NCBI GenBank assembly: GCA_023512835.1
Contig: CM042092.1
Coordinates: 42,302,258-42,366,257, forward strand
Length of the DNA stretch: 64,000 nt
Reading direction: 5' to 3'
Source: Taxillus chinensis
Lineage: Eukaryota; Streptophyta; Magnoliopsida; Santalales; Loranthaceae
A program made the position numbers and the translations under genes. Positions within the stretch are counted from its first letter, which is position 1; each line of letters starts with the position of its first letter. Shown here in pieces: positions 48,427-59,665 of this stretch. A model generated the notes under the pieces. That model searched no databases, was not told where the DNA came from, and saw only the letters and a program-made list of their open reading frames with translations.

Positions 48427-49349
48427 ACATTAGCTCAAAAGGCGAGCCCCAGTCAGGTGTGACTATAACAAGTGCGATGACTAACTTACCCTTGAGGATG
48501 TTAAAAGCTTCTAAGCAATCTTCATTAAACTCAAAGCTTGTGTCTTTTTCTAACAACCTACTCATGGGTTTTGCAATTTTTGAGAAGTCCTTAATGAATC
48601 TCCTATAAAAGCTAGCATGGCCAAGGAAACTTCTCACTCCTTTTTCATTAGTTGGAGGTGGCGAGTCTCAATAGTGGAGATTTTTGCCTTGTCTACCTCC
48701 AAACCATGTGCAGACACCTTGTGCCCTAGAACTATCCCCTCTGTTACCATGAAATGGCATTTCTCCCAATTTAGGACTAGTTCCTTCTCCTCACATCTCT
48801 CTAAGACCACATCTAGATTTTTCAAGCATCGTTGGTAGGAGGAACCAAACACCGAGAAGTCATCCATGAAGACCTCCATGATCTCCTCAACCAAACCCTG
48901 AAAAATAGCCATCATACACCTTTGAAAGGTGGCGGGGGCATTACAAAGCCCAAATGGCATTCTCCTAAATGCAAATGTGCCAAAAGGGCACGTGAAGGTG
49001 GTCTTTTCTTGATCCTCGGGCTTAACCATGATCTGATTATACCCGGAATAGCCATCTAAAAAGCAAGTAGTGACTATAGCCGGTTAACTCTATCCAACAT
49101 TTGGTCAATGAAAGGAAGAGGAAAATGATCCTTCCTAGTGGCCTTGTTCAGCTTCCTATAGTCAACACACACTCTCCACCCCGTCACAGTGCGAGATGGG
49201 ATCAATTCATTTTTCTCATTCTTAATCACGGTCATGCCCCCTTTCTTGGGCACAACATGCAATGGACTCACCCACTCACTATCGGAAATAGCATAAATTA
49301 TACCCGCATTTTTCCATTTTAAAATTTCTTTTCTAACAACTTCTTTCAT
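48365..49349 (-). CDS. pol: reverse transcriptase, E6
   Basis: Three frames in order: 49349-49074 ([23 protein letters not shown]), 49029-48634 ([15 protein letters not shown] and the FMDDFSVFG active site) and 48637-48365 ([19 protein letters not shown]). Only short slips separate them. The protein is nearly identical to that of E2, so the two belong to one recent family. Confidence 0.92.
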
Positions 49350-49651
49350 AGCAGGTTTAATCTTCTTTGTCTTTCAGCAGTGGGTTTAAAATCATCATTC
49401 ATCAAAATCTTATGCATGCAAATCCCTGGACTAATACCCCTAATGTCTTCAATGTTCCATCCTAGGGCCTTTTTGTGTTTCCTAAGGACTTCTAACAATT
49501 GAGTACACTCCACATCATTCAAATTAGAAGCAACAATAACAGGGAATTGATTTGTAGAGTCTAGAAATTCATACCTTAGGTGTCCAGGCAGCTCCTTCAG
49601 TTCTGGAGCTGGAGGCATGTCATCTTCTTTCTCCTCCTCGGCTTGCTCCAA
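49346..49651 (-). CDS. pol: linker before RT, E6
   Basis: [20 protein letters not shown] and following residues match 15242-14946 of E2. No catalytic motif. The region 49652-50033 upstream continues the linker in broken frames. Confidence 0.75.
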   Translation of the reverse strand: MEQAEEEKEDDMPPAPELKELPGHLRYEFLDSTNQFPVIVASNLNDVECTQLLEVLRKHKKALGWNIEDIRGISPGICMHKILMNDDFKPTAERQRRLNLL

Positions 49652-50033
49652 AGAGTTTGTAGTTTGCTCATCTTCCTCACTGTCAAGTACATCTCTTCAT
49701 CTTGTTGAGCTTCTATAAGGTGAAGGGCTTCATCATTGGTGGTGGTAATTTCTTACGCCAAGTAATCTTCCACCAATTCCTCAAGGTCTTCAACCCAAAG
49801 GCAATCCTCCTCCTCTTGACCTTGCGAGCCTTCCCCATGTGGAAGACTAAGGTCTCCTCATTAATTCTCGAGTTAGCTGCCCTTGAGCAACATCAATCAA
49901 TGCACAACCCGTTCGAGAAACGGTCTTCCAAGGAGTAGCCTGAACTCCTCTATCTTCTTCCATCTCCAAAACAACAAAATCCGCTGGAAATATGAAGGAG
50001 CCCACTTTAACTAGCACATCTTCAATGATCCCT

Positions 50034-50458
50034 TCAGGTCTTCCAGGTGGACCGGTCTGCGAACCGCAATGATATGGAAGTGGGCTTCATGCCCTTAAGC
50101 CCAAGCCGCTTGTACAAAGCAAAGGAAATCAAATTGATGCTGGCCCCTAAATCACATAGGGCCTGCTGCCGCGGTGCATTGCCAATCACACAAGGGAGAT
50201 TAAAGCCGCCCGGATCTTTATGCTTGATGGGCAAACTCGTTGAACAACACCGCTCACCTCGTTAGTGATCGCCACCGTCTCATGATCCCCATATTTCCTC
50301 TTCTTTGTCACAAAATCTTTGATGTATTTTCTGTACCTAGGCATCTGCTCCAAAACTTCCACAAATGGAATGTTAATCTCAAGCTTCTTGAACAAACTCG
50401 GGAAGCGCTCATACTCTTCTTCAACCCTCTGGTTCCTCGGCCTCCGAGGAAATGGCAT
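50034..50458 (-). CDS. pol: aspartic protease and linker, E6
   Basis: 50458-50186 is the linker (FKKLEINIPFVEVLEQMPRY). 50234-50034 holds LPCVIGNAPRQQALCDLGAS with the catalytic Asp (DLGAS at 50153-50139), then NLIS and LRFADRST. The two frames overlap, with a slip near 50210. A retropepsin that would mature gag-pol. Confidence 0.83.
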
Positions 50459-50499
50459 AGTAGGCCTGAGCTCTTGCTTTTGTTCTTCGGCTATTGTCT

Positions 50500-52115
50500 T
50501 TACTCATTGCTTGTCCTTATTCTCTTGCACTCTTTCTTGACTTTATCTGATTTTCCTTGGTCTTGACTTCCAAGGGTCCGCTTTGTTCTTCCTGGAATTG
50601 CCTTCTTCTTAGGCTCTTCAGCTTCATTCGGTGTCTTCCCGCTCCTTAGAGTGATAGCCTTCTGACTCTCCTTGGGGTTCACCTCAGTGTCACTTGGAAA
50701 AGTATTGGTTGACACCCCTTGATTTACATTCTGAGCCAAACTCACAAGCAGCTTTTCTATATTCTTAATTGAAGATTCTAGTGTGACTACCCTTTCCTCC
50801 AAATTATCCTCTCTTTTGGTTGGCTCATCCACATGCTGATATGTTCTTCTTCTTTGCTGTTGAGGCTGAGGCTGCTGTTGCTCGAATCCAGGAGGTGGGT
50901 GTAAATAATTATCCGTAGCATACGGATTCTGCTTCATCCCTGGGGGCACATATTTGTCTCGAAATGAGGTATCTCCCCCTCGGTTCGAGTTCTCGAAATG
51001 GTTGAGATGCTTGATTCAGGTTGTACCCTTGTTGTTGTTGTTGAGGATAAACCGCCGCTTCTGGTACAAGCCTTTTCCTCCAACATAATTTACTTCTTCG
51101 ACTCCACTCCACCTTGCTCACCATCGGTAAAGCTTGTTGTGATCCTTCAACTTTAAGAGCCAATACTTCCATGCCTTTCACTAAAGCTTGAATCGTGCTT
51201 GCATATCATTGGAAGAATTATCAACCGAAGCTATCTTCTCCCTTGGCTTTGAAGTACGCACATTAGACCACCGCCAATCGGCTAATGACAGCCTCTCCAA
51301 GAGCTCTGTCGTTGCGTCAGGCTCTAGATTCATCAAGTATCCTCCAACATTGCATTCACCTTGTCTTGTGAATGGGACCCGAAGACTGTGTAGAAAGATT
51401 CAATTTGAATCCACTGGGGCCTTCCATGATCGGGGCATCTTCTCACTAAATCTTTGAAACGCTCCCAAGCTTCATGAAGAGTCTCCATCTCATCTTGCCT
51501 GAACCTCGCTAATCTCTCCTCCGAGCTGGATCACCTTGGAAGGAGGGAAGTACTTTGACATGAACTTGGTCCGCATCTCCTCCCAAGTGTTGATTGAACT
51601 GTTGCGATGTTGAACCAGCCAAGAGCTCTATCCCTTAAAAGAGAAAGGGAAAAGCCTTAGCTTTATGGCCTCTTCCGACACATTGTTGATCTTGATGGTG
51701 TCACACACCTGGTAGAACCTCATCATATGTTGGTGTGGATCATCCACGACTGTTCCTCCAAACGCGTTGTTGCTCACCATGTTGATCAATGCCGGCTTGA
51801 CTCGAAGCTATTCGCTTGGACTCTTGTCCGCGAATCCCAGAATAGTGGTCCGACATCATCGGCCTCGCATAATCTAAGAAGGGTTAGGGCATAAACCTAT
51901 TACCCTCTTCTTCTGGATATTGGCCATTGTAATTGGCCCCTCCTTGCGGTGCACCACCATCGGGTCCGAGATCTGCCATCAGATCGCCTACGGATTGCTC
52001 CAAGCCTTGTAGTGCTTCTTCCGCCTCACGTGCCGCTTCCCTAGCTGCTCTACGACGAGCTCCCGAACAACCTTTCAGGTTCCCGCGTAAATTGTATATC
52101 CTCCTCTCTTTGCAT
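50500..52115 (-). pseudogene. gag, E6, frame broken
   Basis: The start ATG at 52115-52113 corresponds to 17745 in E2 and 24221 in E5. The segment to about 51884 reads RRRAAREAAREAEEALQGLE and YNGQYPEEEGNRFMP. The capsid core (about 51780-51450) is recognisable but split; 51181-50909 and 50949-50500 give the C-terminal part, with MKGMEVLALKVEGS, a Gln-rich stretch and KAITLRSGKTPNEAEEP. A longer frame upstream of the ATG (to 52267) is hydrophobic leader sequence and unlikely to be translated. Confidence 0.85.
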
Positions 52116-52302
52116 GCACAACTAGGAATCCTTGATGTATGTTCTCGTAAACAACAAGAACACACCCAGCAACTCCGAACAATGCAAAATAAACAAATAA
52201 AGAACACAAAATAACAGAAAATAAAAGACAAAATAAAACACCAAGATCGGAATTCAAACAATTTCACTCAATGTTGATTTTAAAAACTAGTTAACCGTTG
52301 AA

Positions 52303-52320
52303 TCCCCGGCAACGGCGCCA
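52303..52320 (-). other. Primer-binding site, tRNA-Asp, E6
   Basis: On minus, TGGCGCCGTTGCCGGGGA is the full complement of the plant tRNA-Asp 3' end including CCA. Confidence 0.9.
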
Positions 52321-52323
52321 ATT

Positions 52324-53815
52324 TGATGAGACAAGATTTTTAGCCTCTCTAAAAGAGCTAGCTAATGTCGTTAAATCTCTCTTCAAAATAATAAATTCCC
52401 TAAGTTTGCACTAAAAGAATAGCAGCAAGAAAGGGGTCGAACCCACGGGGATTAACCTAGTTCTCTAGTTCTCAAATCAAAGCACCCAATTACTCTTGTT
52501 CTATAAAATGTCTTGGCAAAAAGTTTTCTTTTTTAAACTAAAGATCTAATTTTTATTTGGTTTTTTGAATAAACAAAGAAAGTAAACTGATTTTAGGATT
52601 AAGATTCAAGGATTAAAAGCATCTAGGATCACAATTTCACCTCCCTATGTTATCTCTCTTGGTTCATGGTATTAGGGTTGTCGATTGAAAACATGCTAAA
52701 CATAAGCCAAGGACAACAAATGGTCATTGAGGTCCTTTTAAGAGTTGTATGCCGAATGGTCATCTAAACACACAAACATGCAAAGCCAATAAATCATATT
52801 TGCAAAAGGATAATGATCACACCAATCACAAATAAGTTATGAATCTCAATCTGCCCCGGGACTAGGGCTAAGAATACCAAGGTGTACATCCAAAGATAGA
52901 ATTAAGAACAGATTCATAAAACATGCAAAACTTCAATCATCCAAACCCAAATATTCATAAACACAGCAAAGCAACAAGGGGGCTACATTGCTCCCCTAGA
53001 TTAAAAGAACTACTCACGCATGATTACAAGCAAAACCAAAGCAGAAAAGCTCAACATCTTCTTCTTGATCACGCGCGCAACAAAGCTTCAAATCCAGGCT
53101 CCAAAATCCGCGACGGCTGCTCTCCTAGGTCAAGGAGCACCTCCAAGTCGTGGAGCCTCTCTCTCTCTCTCTAAAAACGTGTAGGGGGGTTAGGCATTGC
53201 TAGCAAGGGCGTGGAGGCTTGTATTTATAGAGTTTGGATGGGCTTTGAGGTGTGTACCCCTAGCCCATCTATCAAAACGACGTAGTTTTGATAAGTAACA
53301 CTCGAAACATTAAAAACTCTATCTTCCATCCACAATTTAGACTTGGGCCTTCAGGAACAAATGATCGGCATGGAAAAACGATTGGATCGGTCCAAAAATA
53401 TCTCCGCACGCCAATTTGCACGTGATATGGTGAATTCACGTGCACCTCCAAATCAGCTCAAACTTCTCCCCAAGCTTCCTTGCATCCTGTAGAGGCCTGA
53501 GAAGCAAAAATAGGCTTGCACGTGAAATGGGTGAATTCACGTTCAGCTCCAAATGCTCTGAAATTTCTGTGGTAGGTAGAGGACATCATTCTAAGAAACT
53601 TTTTGTTCTTGCACGCAAATTGTTTGAGGCCATCTACCTAGTCAAAAGTGAGGTCCAAAATCTGCCAAAATAGCTTAAAAACGCATGTATTTGCCAATAG
53701 CATCTTCCTAGGGGTTAGAGCAAATATATATGATATATGAAGCAATAAGGCTCTAATCATGCTCTTAAACATCCTAAATAAATACTAGAATAACGGCATA
53801 AAATGCACGTTATCA
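52324..53815 (-). repeat. E6 5' LTR
   Basis: This 1492-bp LTR has plus-strand ends TGATGAGACAAG and GTTATCA, followed by GGAGT (53816-53820). It shares private variants (AATAAATACTAG, GCCAATAGCATC) with the three solo LTRs. Confidence 0.95.
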
Positions 53816-54611
53816 GGAGTTTATGACCATGTGCATTCCTTATTTGTAATAGACCGTTAATCTAGCCGCAGGAAATACGTCACAATCACGGAGTTCGTCC
53901 CACTGAACGAACGATGTATGACAGATGTCCTTTTAATCATTCAAGGATACTATTTTTTGGTTGTGTTTTGGATTAATCCACTTGATGGATCCGAAATTAA
54001 CTAATTAACCAACCATAACTTAATAAAACTTACCTTATGATTTTTAATTGATCAAATAGGTGGTTTTTCTATTTTGATAGAGTTTGTCACCTCCGGTATT
54101 CCCTATTTCTAATAGTGTATTTGACTCGCCATGGAAAACATATCACCCCTGTCGCGTATGTCCCATTGAGCGTGCCATGCACAACTAGTATCCTTTTAAT
54201 CTTGCATCAATATTACACTTTCCTTTTTGACCGATCCACTCGATCCTGCCAATATGATTTGTAATTGAAACAAATAGTTGGTTAATCCGTTTTGATAGAG
54301 CTTGTGATGTTGTGTATTCATTGTCGCTATTGGAGTTTTAAACTCGGCCCAGGAAAGACCTCTTCAATGTGAAGTATCTCACATTCAATGAATGACGTAT
54401 AATAAGTGTTCTTTTCATCTTTTATTAAAATTACATTTTTGTTTGATTGATTCGTTTGACACATGAGAAATCACGTAAATAAAAAGGCCTAGCCTAAGAT
54501 ACTTGCCTTCTGATTTGAAATTGAAACAAAAAGTTGCTTTGTCCATTTTGGAAGAGGATATGACGTCCTGTATTCTTTATTGCCAATAGGTTAAGAGCTC
54601 AGCAAGAGTAA
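53816..54611. repeat. Satellite segment between E6 and E7
   Basis: Satellite starts with GGAGTTTATGACC, runs through subunits D, A and B, and ends at AGTAA (54607-54611). Unlike the compound units, no LTR fragment follows GTGAAGTATCTC (54370-54380), so this is the unrearranged flank. Confidence 0.93.
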
Positions 54612-56112
54612 TGACAGACAAGATTTTTTAGCCTCTCTAAAAGAGCTAGCTAATGTCGTTAAATCTCTCTTCAAGATAATAAATTCCCTAAGTTTGCACT
54701 AAAAGAATAGCAGCAAGTAAGGGGTCGAACCCACAGGGATTAGCCTAGTTTTCTAGTTCTCAAATCAAAGCACCCAATTACTCTTGTTCTATAAAATGTC
54801 TTGGCAAAAAGTTTTCTTTTTTAAACTAAAGATCTAATTTTTATTTGGTTTTCTGAATAAACAAAGAAAGTAAACTGATTTTAGGATTAAGATTCAAGGA
54901 TTAAAAGCATCTAGGGTCACAATTTCACCTCCCTATGTTATCTCTACTGGTTCATGGTATTAGGGTTGTACGATTGAAAACATGCTAAACATAAGCCAAG
55001 GACAACAAATGGTCATTGAGGTCCTTTTAAGAGTTGTATGCCAGAATGGTCATCAAAACACACAAACATGCAAAGCCAATAAATCATACTTGCAAAAGGA
55101 TAATGATCACACCAATCACAAATAAGTTATGAATCTCAATCTGCCCCAGACTAGAGCTAAGAATACCAAGGTGTACATCCAAAGATAGAACTTAAGAACA
55201 GATTCATAAAACATGCAAAACTCAATCATCCAAACCCAATATTCATAAACACAGTAAAACAACAAGGGGGCTACATTGCTCCCCTAGATTAAAAGACTAC
55301 TCACGCATGATTACAAGCAAAACCATTGCAGAAAAGCTCAACATCTTCTTCTTAATCACGCGCATAGCAAAGCTTCAAATCCAAGCTCCAAAATCCGCGA
55401 CGGCTGCTGCGACGGCTGCTCTCCTAGGTCAAGGAGCACCTCCAAGTCGTGGAGCCTCTCTCTCTCTCTCTAAAACGTGTAGGGGGGTTAGGCATACATA
55501 GCAGAGGCGTGGAGGCTTGTATTTATAGAGTTTGGATGGGCTTTGAGGTGTGTAACCTAGCCCACTTATCAAAACGGCGTAGTTTTGATAAGTAACACTC
55601 GAAACTTTAAAATCTCTATCTTCCATCCACAATTTGGACTTGGGCCTTCAGGAACAAATGATCAGCATGGAAAAACGATTGGATCGGTCCAAAAATATCT
55701 CTGCACGCCAATTTGCACGTGATATGGTGAATTCACGTGCACCTCCAAATCAGCTCAAACTTCTCCCCAAGCTTCCTTGCATCCTTTAGAGGCCTGAGAG
55801 GCAAAAATAGGCTTGCACGTGAAATGGGTGAATTCACGTTCAGCTCCAAATGCTCTGAAATTTCTGTGGTAGGTAGAGGACATCATTCTAAGAAACTTTT
55901 TGTTCTTGCACGCAAATTGTTTGAGGCCATCTACTATGTCAAAAGTGAGGTACAAAATCTGCCAAAACAGCTTAAAAACGCATGTATTTGCAAATAGTAT
56001 CTTCCTAGGGGTTAGAGCAAATATATATGATATATGAAGCAATAAGGCTCTAATCATGCTCTTAAACATCTTAAATAAACACTAGAATAACGGCATAAAA
56101 TGCACGTTATCA
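54612..56112 (-). repeat. E7 3' LTR
   Basis: 1501 bp, from TGACAGACAAG to GCACGTTATCA on plus. Confidence 0.95.
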
Positions 56113-57667
56113 AATACACCACACTTGAACCATTGCTTGTCCTCAAGCAAAAACATACAAGCATGCAAAAATAAAATAAACACGCGAGTCAAACGGAAGA
56201 AAAATAAAATAACAATCAAGGAGAATCATGGTTTCCTAAGCATGCAACTCTATCATGATGAAATGGGAATTTAAGCATCAAAATGAGTCATAACTTAGTT
56301 CATTCATGTCCATATCCCTAGTCCAACAACCATGCAATATCTCCACTTAAATTTCAGATATAAGCAAGCAATCCATGATAAAATAGCACCTAGTTTCCCT
56401 TTAAGTTCTTACCAAGGATAAGCAGCCTCACTCAAATAATTCTCAAGCCCAATACCTATCAATGAACAATGGATGGAATACTCTATCTCTACACTCGCCA
56501 TCAGCTATTGATTAAGTACTTGCCAAGCAATCATGAGAGTTCCCTATTGTGCTCATCAAAGAAAACACACTCTCTATTCTACTTTATTTGAACTCACACG
56601 CTAGTCTAAACTCAATAAACTCACACTCTATTCTAATAACTGATAAAACAAAACATGAGCCAAAGAATTGAGCTCAACACTCTCAAAACAAAACACAATT
56701 GAGCCAATGTGGCTTCACAACTCTAAACAATCACACATAAACATCAAGCCATTCTGGCTTTTATTCTGAATCTTTCTCTTTCTTTTTTTCTTTTTTTTTT
56801 GTTTAGTAATAACCTTACAAGGTTGCATTTTATGCTCTCCCTTGATGGATTATTCACTCTTTTTTTACTCACATAACACAAATAAGACTGATTTTTCTAA
56901 TGCAAACTCCTTGCCATTTTGCTACATAAGGAGAGATAGAAATTCATTGATGTCTCACATCCCATTTCCCAATTAAGTGATGGCTTTTTCACATTCTGTA
57001 TCACTGCCTTTTCCAATAATATCACACAATAAAGAAAAAAATGCAAAGACAGTCACAGTGACTCAGAGGTCTTGCATCCTAACTCCACACACCAAACACT
57101 GAGCACTAATAAGTAATCACATGCTTACTTGACTCCTACCATTAAATAACCAATGTTGAATGCAAGATGAGTAGCAAATCAAACTATTACCCATACCATG
57201 AATGTCACTCAAGGGCTAAAAGAAGCTGTTCTCATTTTTTATTTCTTTTTCACTCAACTTTAAGGGTTACTTAGGTCTATCATAGCATTTCATGCTCAAC
57301 TAATATTCAAAACTCAGCACCAAAAACATGGTGATATCATTCAAAAGATAAAGACATGATCAAACTAAATTAGAGCACATTTTAACTACTTTAACACCCT
57401 CATCACAACATGATACTAATGTGGCATAAAAATTAAATTTTGTATGCCAAAATTGCATACTTAATATCCATGCCTCCACAAGCAAATCATGCAAGCAAAC
57501 AACTCAAACAATCATGCAACTAAAAACAGTTTTTTTTTTTAAAAAAAATAAATAAAACATGCAATCACAACATAAAAGACAAGCAAGTGGCTCAAGTCAC
57601 TCCCATACACCACACTTAAAATATGCTATGTCCTCAGGGCATAAAATAGGGGAGTAGGAAAAACACT
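56113..57667 (-). other. E7 non-coding 3' internal region
   Basis: Collinear with the E2 and E6 3' regions, with the hairpin at 56133-56150. No gene. Confidence 0.8.
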
Positions 57668-57815
57668 TACCCCTAGTTTGGCACCTCGTAATAGTATATG
57701 ACATTGGCCACCATTCGTCGTACCCGAGCCACAAAGTCAACCGACGTCTCGCCGCGCACTTCCCAAGTTTCTCTCCCTTGCAGAATAGCCATCATGTAGT
57801 AGCAAGCAAAGATCC
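57668..57815 (-). pseudogene. Ulp1-like peptidase tail, E7
   Basis: From the stop at 57670-57668 back to GATCCCC it matches the tail in E6. It then joins TTTGGAGTGATTTTGG, the leader sequence after the internal TATA, nearly the same deletion join as in E6. The TATA region itself is cut at CTTTATTA, and the G-box cluster is gone. Confidence 0.65.
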
Positions 57816-57970
57816 CCTTTGGAGTGATTTTGGTGTGGAAGCCTTTGAAGATGGCCTCTCTTTATTAGTTAAGAAAGAAGCAAAGTCTCTTGCACAATGG
57901 TTAGCTTGCAAACAATTTATTGAACAAAATAAATAAAAGAAAATAACATAAAATAAAACACAGCAATAAA

Positions 57971-57998
57971 CATTGGGTTGCCTCCCAACCAGCGCTTT
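57971..57998 (-). other. Conserved hairpin motif, E7
   Basis: Same block as in E1, E2 and E6, directly after the ORF stop at 58001. Confidence 0.6.
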
Positions 57999-58000
57999 AT

Positions 58001-59396
58001 TTAAAGTCTGTAGCTAGACTTTGTCATACTAAGCTCAACCAATGTATGAAAGGCTTTTATCCTGGCATTGTAAACTTCAGCGATCTCATAGACCATAGCA
58101 ATCGGATGAATGAACCATTGTGGGAGCCACTTGAACTCCCGATTCAATTGTTGATAGGGAGACACCTCCACAAACTTATGGTTCTCCTTCCTCTCATTCC
58201 AACGAGGTGGTAACACAAATTCAACATACTCCACAATTGGAGTAGTCATGATGCACGCATGGTTACCTCCCTTGTCAAGCACTTCCTTCTCTTGTATAAG
58301 GGAAGATGATTCCAAAGCAAACATAGTAGTGGTGGGCACATGTAGCTTGTCTTCATAAAAAGTACCTTGGTTTGATGTGCCTTCAGATATCAGAATTATA
58401 GCATCATCATCCAAGATTTGTTGCTTGCATCCTTGGGTTGTCATTTATTGGTTTCTCATGTTCTTCTAACACCCCAGAACAATTCAAGTCTTCCTCTTCT
58501 TCTTGGATAGAAAAATTGTCCTCATAAGCTCCAACCATGGGAAGAGTTGGAAGTGGATACATCACATGAGCTATTAAATTGTGGTGGAGGGACAACCTCA
58601 TCATAATGAACCATTGCCCTTGTATCCTCTTCTTGGTCCATAGCATCATTAATGGTTTGACCAGCTAGAATGCGAGCTTATCTTGGGAATCATTATTAGC
58701 AGAAAACTCCCATTCTTGTGAGGCGGATGTCAAAGATTGATACATGGAAGTTGGAGTGATGGCTTTGCAATTCTCTTCGATCTCTATCTCTGTGTCACCA
58801 GCAAAGGAGTTAAATGAGACTCCGTTATCCGCATTTTGAACCATACTCATCAATAATTGCTCTACATTTTTTATGGTAGTCTCCAATCTTCCTATCCTTT
58901 CATTCAAATCCTCTCTTCCTGGTTTCTTCATCTTAACTTGGGGCTGCCACTCTTGTTGTTGATATGGACAATAATTGCCATAGAGTGGGGCTTCATAGTA
59001 AGCTTCATCTTGATATTGCCCAACCCATCTATTCTCAGAATATCCATTGAAGAAACCATTAAACTCCTCAGGTGGTGGTTCCTGTGGATAGTAGTCACCC
59101 TCATGTTGGGTGCAAGTTGGCCATACTTCTCTACCATCTCCATTAATACTCCCACCATAACAAGGAGGTTCCTGGTATAAATAACTGCTTATGGGAGAAT
59201 CATAGACAGTGCAATCCCAAGCACTATATGAAAATTGATCTGCTGCATGGCCTGGAACATAAACATGTTGGTCTGCCATCATTGAATTCTCCTCATCTTT
59301 CCCTTGGTTTTCCCATAAATATTTGTTGCCTTGGATCATCCTTTCCAAACATTCTTCCATGCTTAGTTCCTCCTCATCTCCAAACTTTCTGTCCAT
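58001..59396 (-). pseudogene. Non-autonomous element reading frame, E7
   Basis: The ATG at 59396 (MDRKFGDEEELSMEECL) opens a frame that runs unbroken to 58665, about 243 residues. It has Tyr-, Pro- and Gln-rich segments, a coiled-coil-like part ending LLMSMVQNAD, and AGDTE then KAIT, the pattern of the gag C-terminal linker. It continues in shifted frames 58649-58407 and 58444-58001, ending KSSYRL. The protein closely matches E1 over its whole length although the breaks differ, so the common ancestor was open. It lacks a capsid core. Product unknown; a particle- or RNA-associated role is speculative. Confidence 0.65.
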
Positions 59397-59644
59397 TGGA
59401 GTGCTGTTCAGGTTCTGGATTAAAGGACACAAGTTCCCCTCATCGCATACACAACGAGTAATACCTCAAACACTTGGTGTATGTTCCTGTAAAACAACAA
59501 GAACACACCCAGCAGCTCCGAACAATGCAAAATAAACAAATAAAGAACACAAAATAACAGAAAATAAAAGACAAAATAAACACCAAGATCAGAATTCAAA
59601 CAATTTCACTGAATGTTGATTTTAAAAACTAGTTAACCGTTGAA

Positions 59645-59662
59645 TCCCCGGCAACGGCGCCA
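59645..59662 (-). other. Primer-binding site, tRNA-Asp, E7
   Basis: On minus, TGGCGCCGTTGCCGGGGA, the full match to the tRNA-Asp 3' end complement, three bases from the LTR. Confidence 0.9.
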
Positions 59663-59665
59663 ATT

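Larger units (their letters stand above)
44265..53815 (-). mobile_element. E6: coding Athila-type element, 3' LTR deleted
   Basis: Minus-strand element: 5' LTR 52324-53815, PBS 52303-52320, gag, protease, RT, RNase H and integrase (52115 to 46747), internal promoter, peptidase tail and 3' region. Only about 14 bp of the 3' LTR remain (to 44278); satellite ATAAAA is fused to ATAAAATGCACGTTATCA. The outer side of its 5' LTR is GGAGT-TTATGACC, the same target as the three solo LTRs. Relative to E2 it lacks about 2 kb of the post-pol ORF. Pol frames are more intact than in E2. Confidence 0.92.

Noticed and set aside
52116..52267. Hydrophobic extension upstream of E6 gag as a signal peptide
   Set aside because: The T-rich leader reads as Phe and Leu by chance; gag starts aligned across E2, E5 and E6 begin at the downstream ATG.
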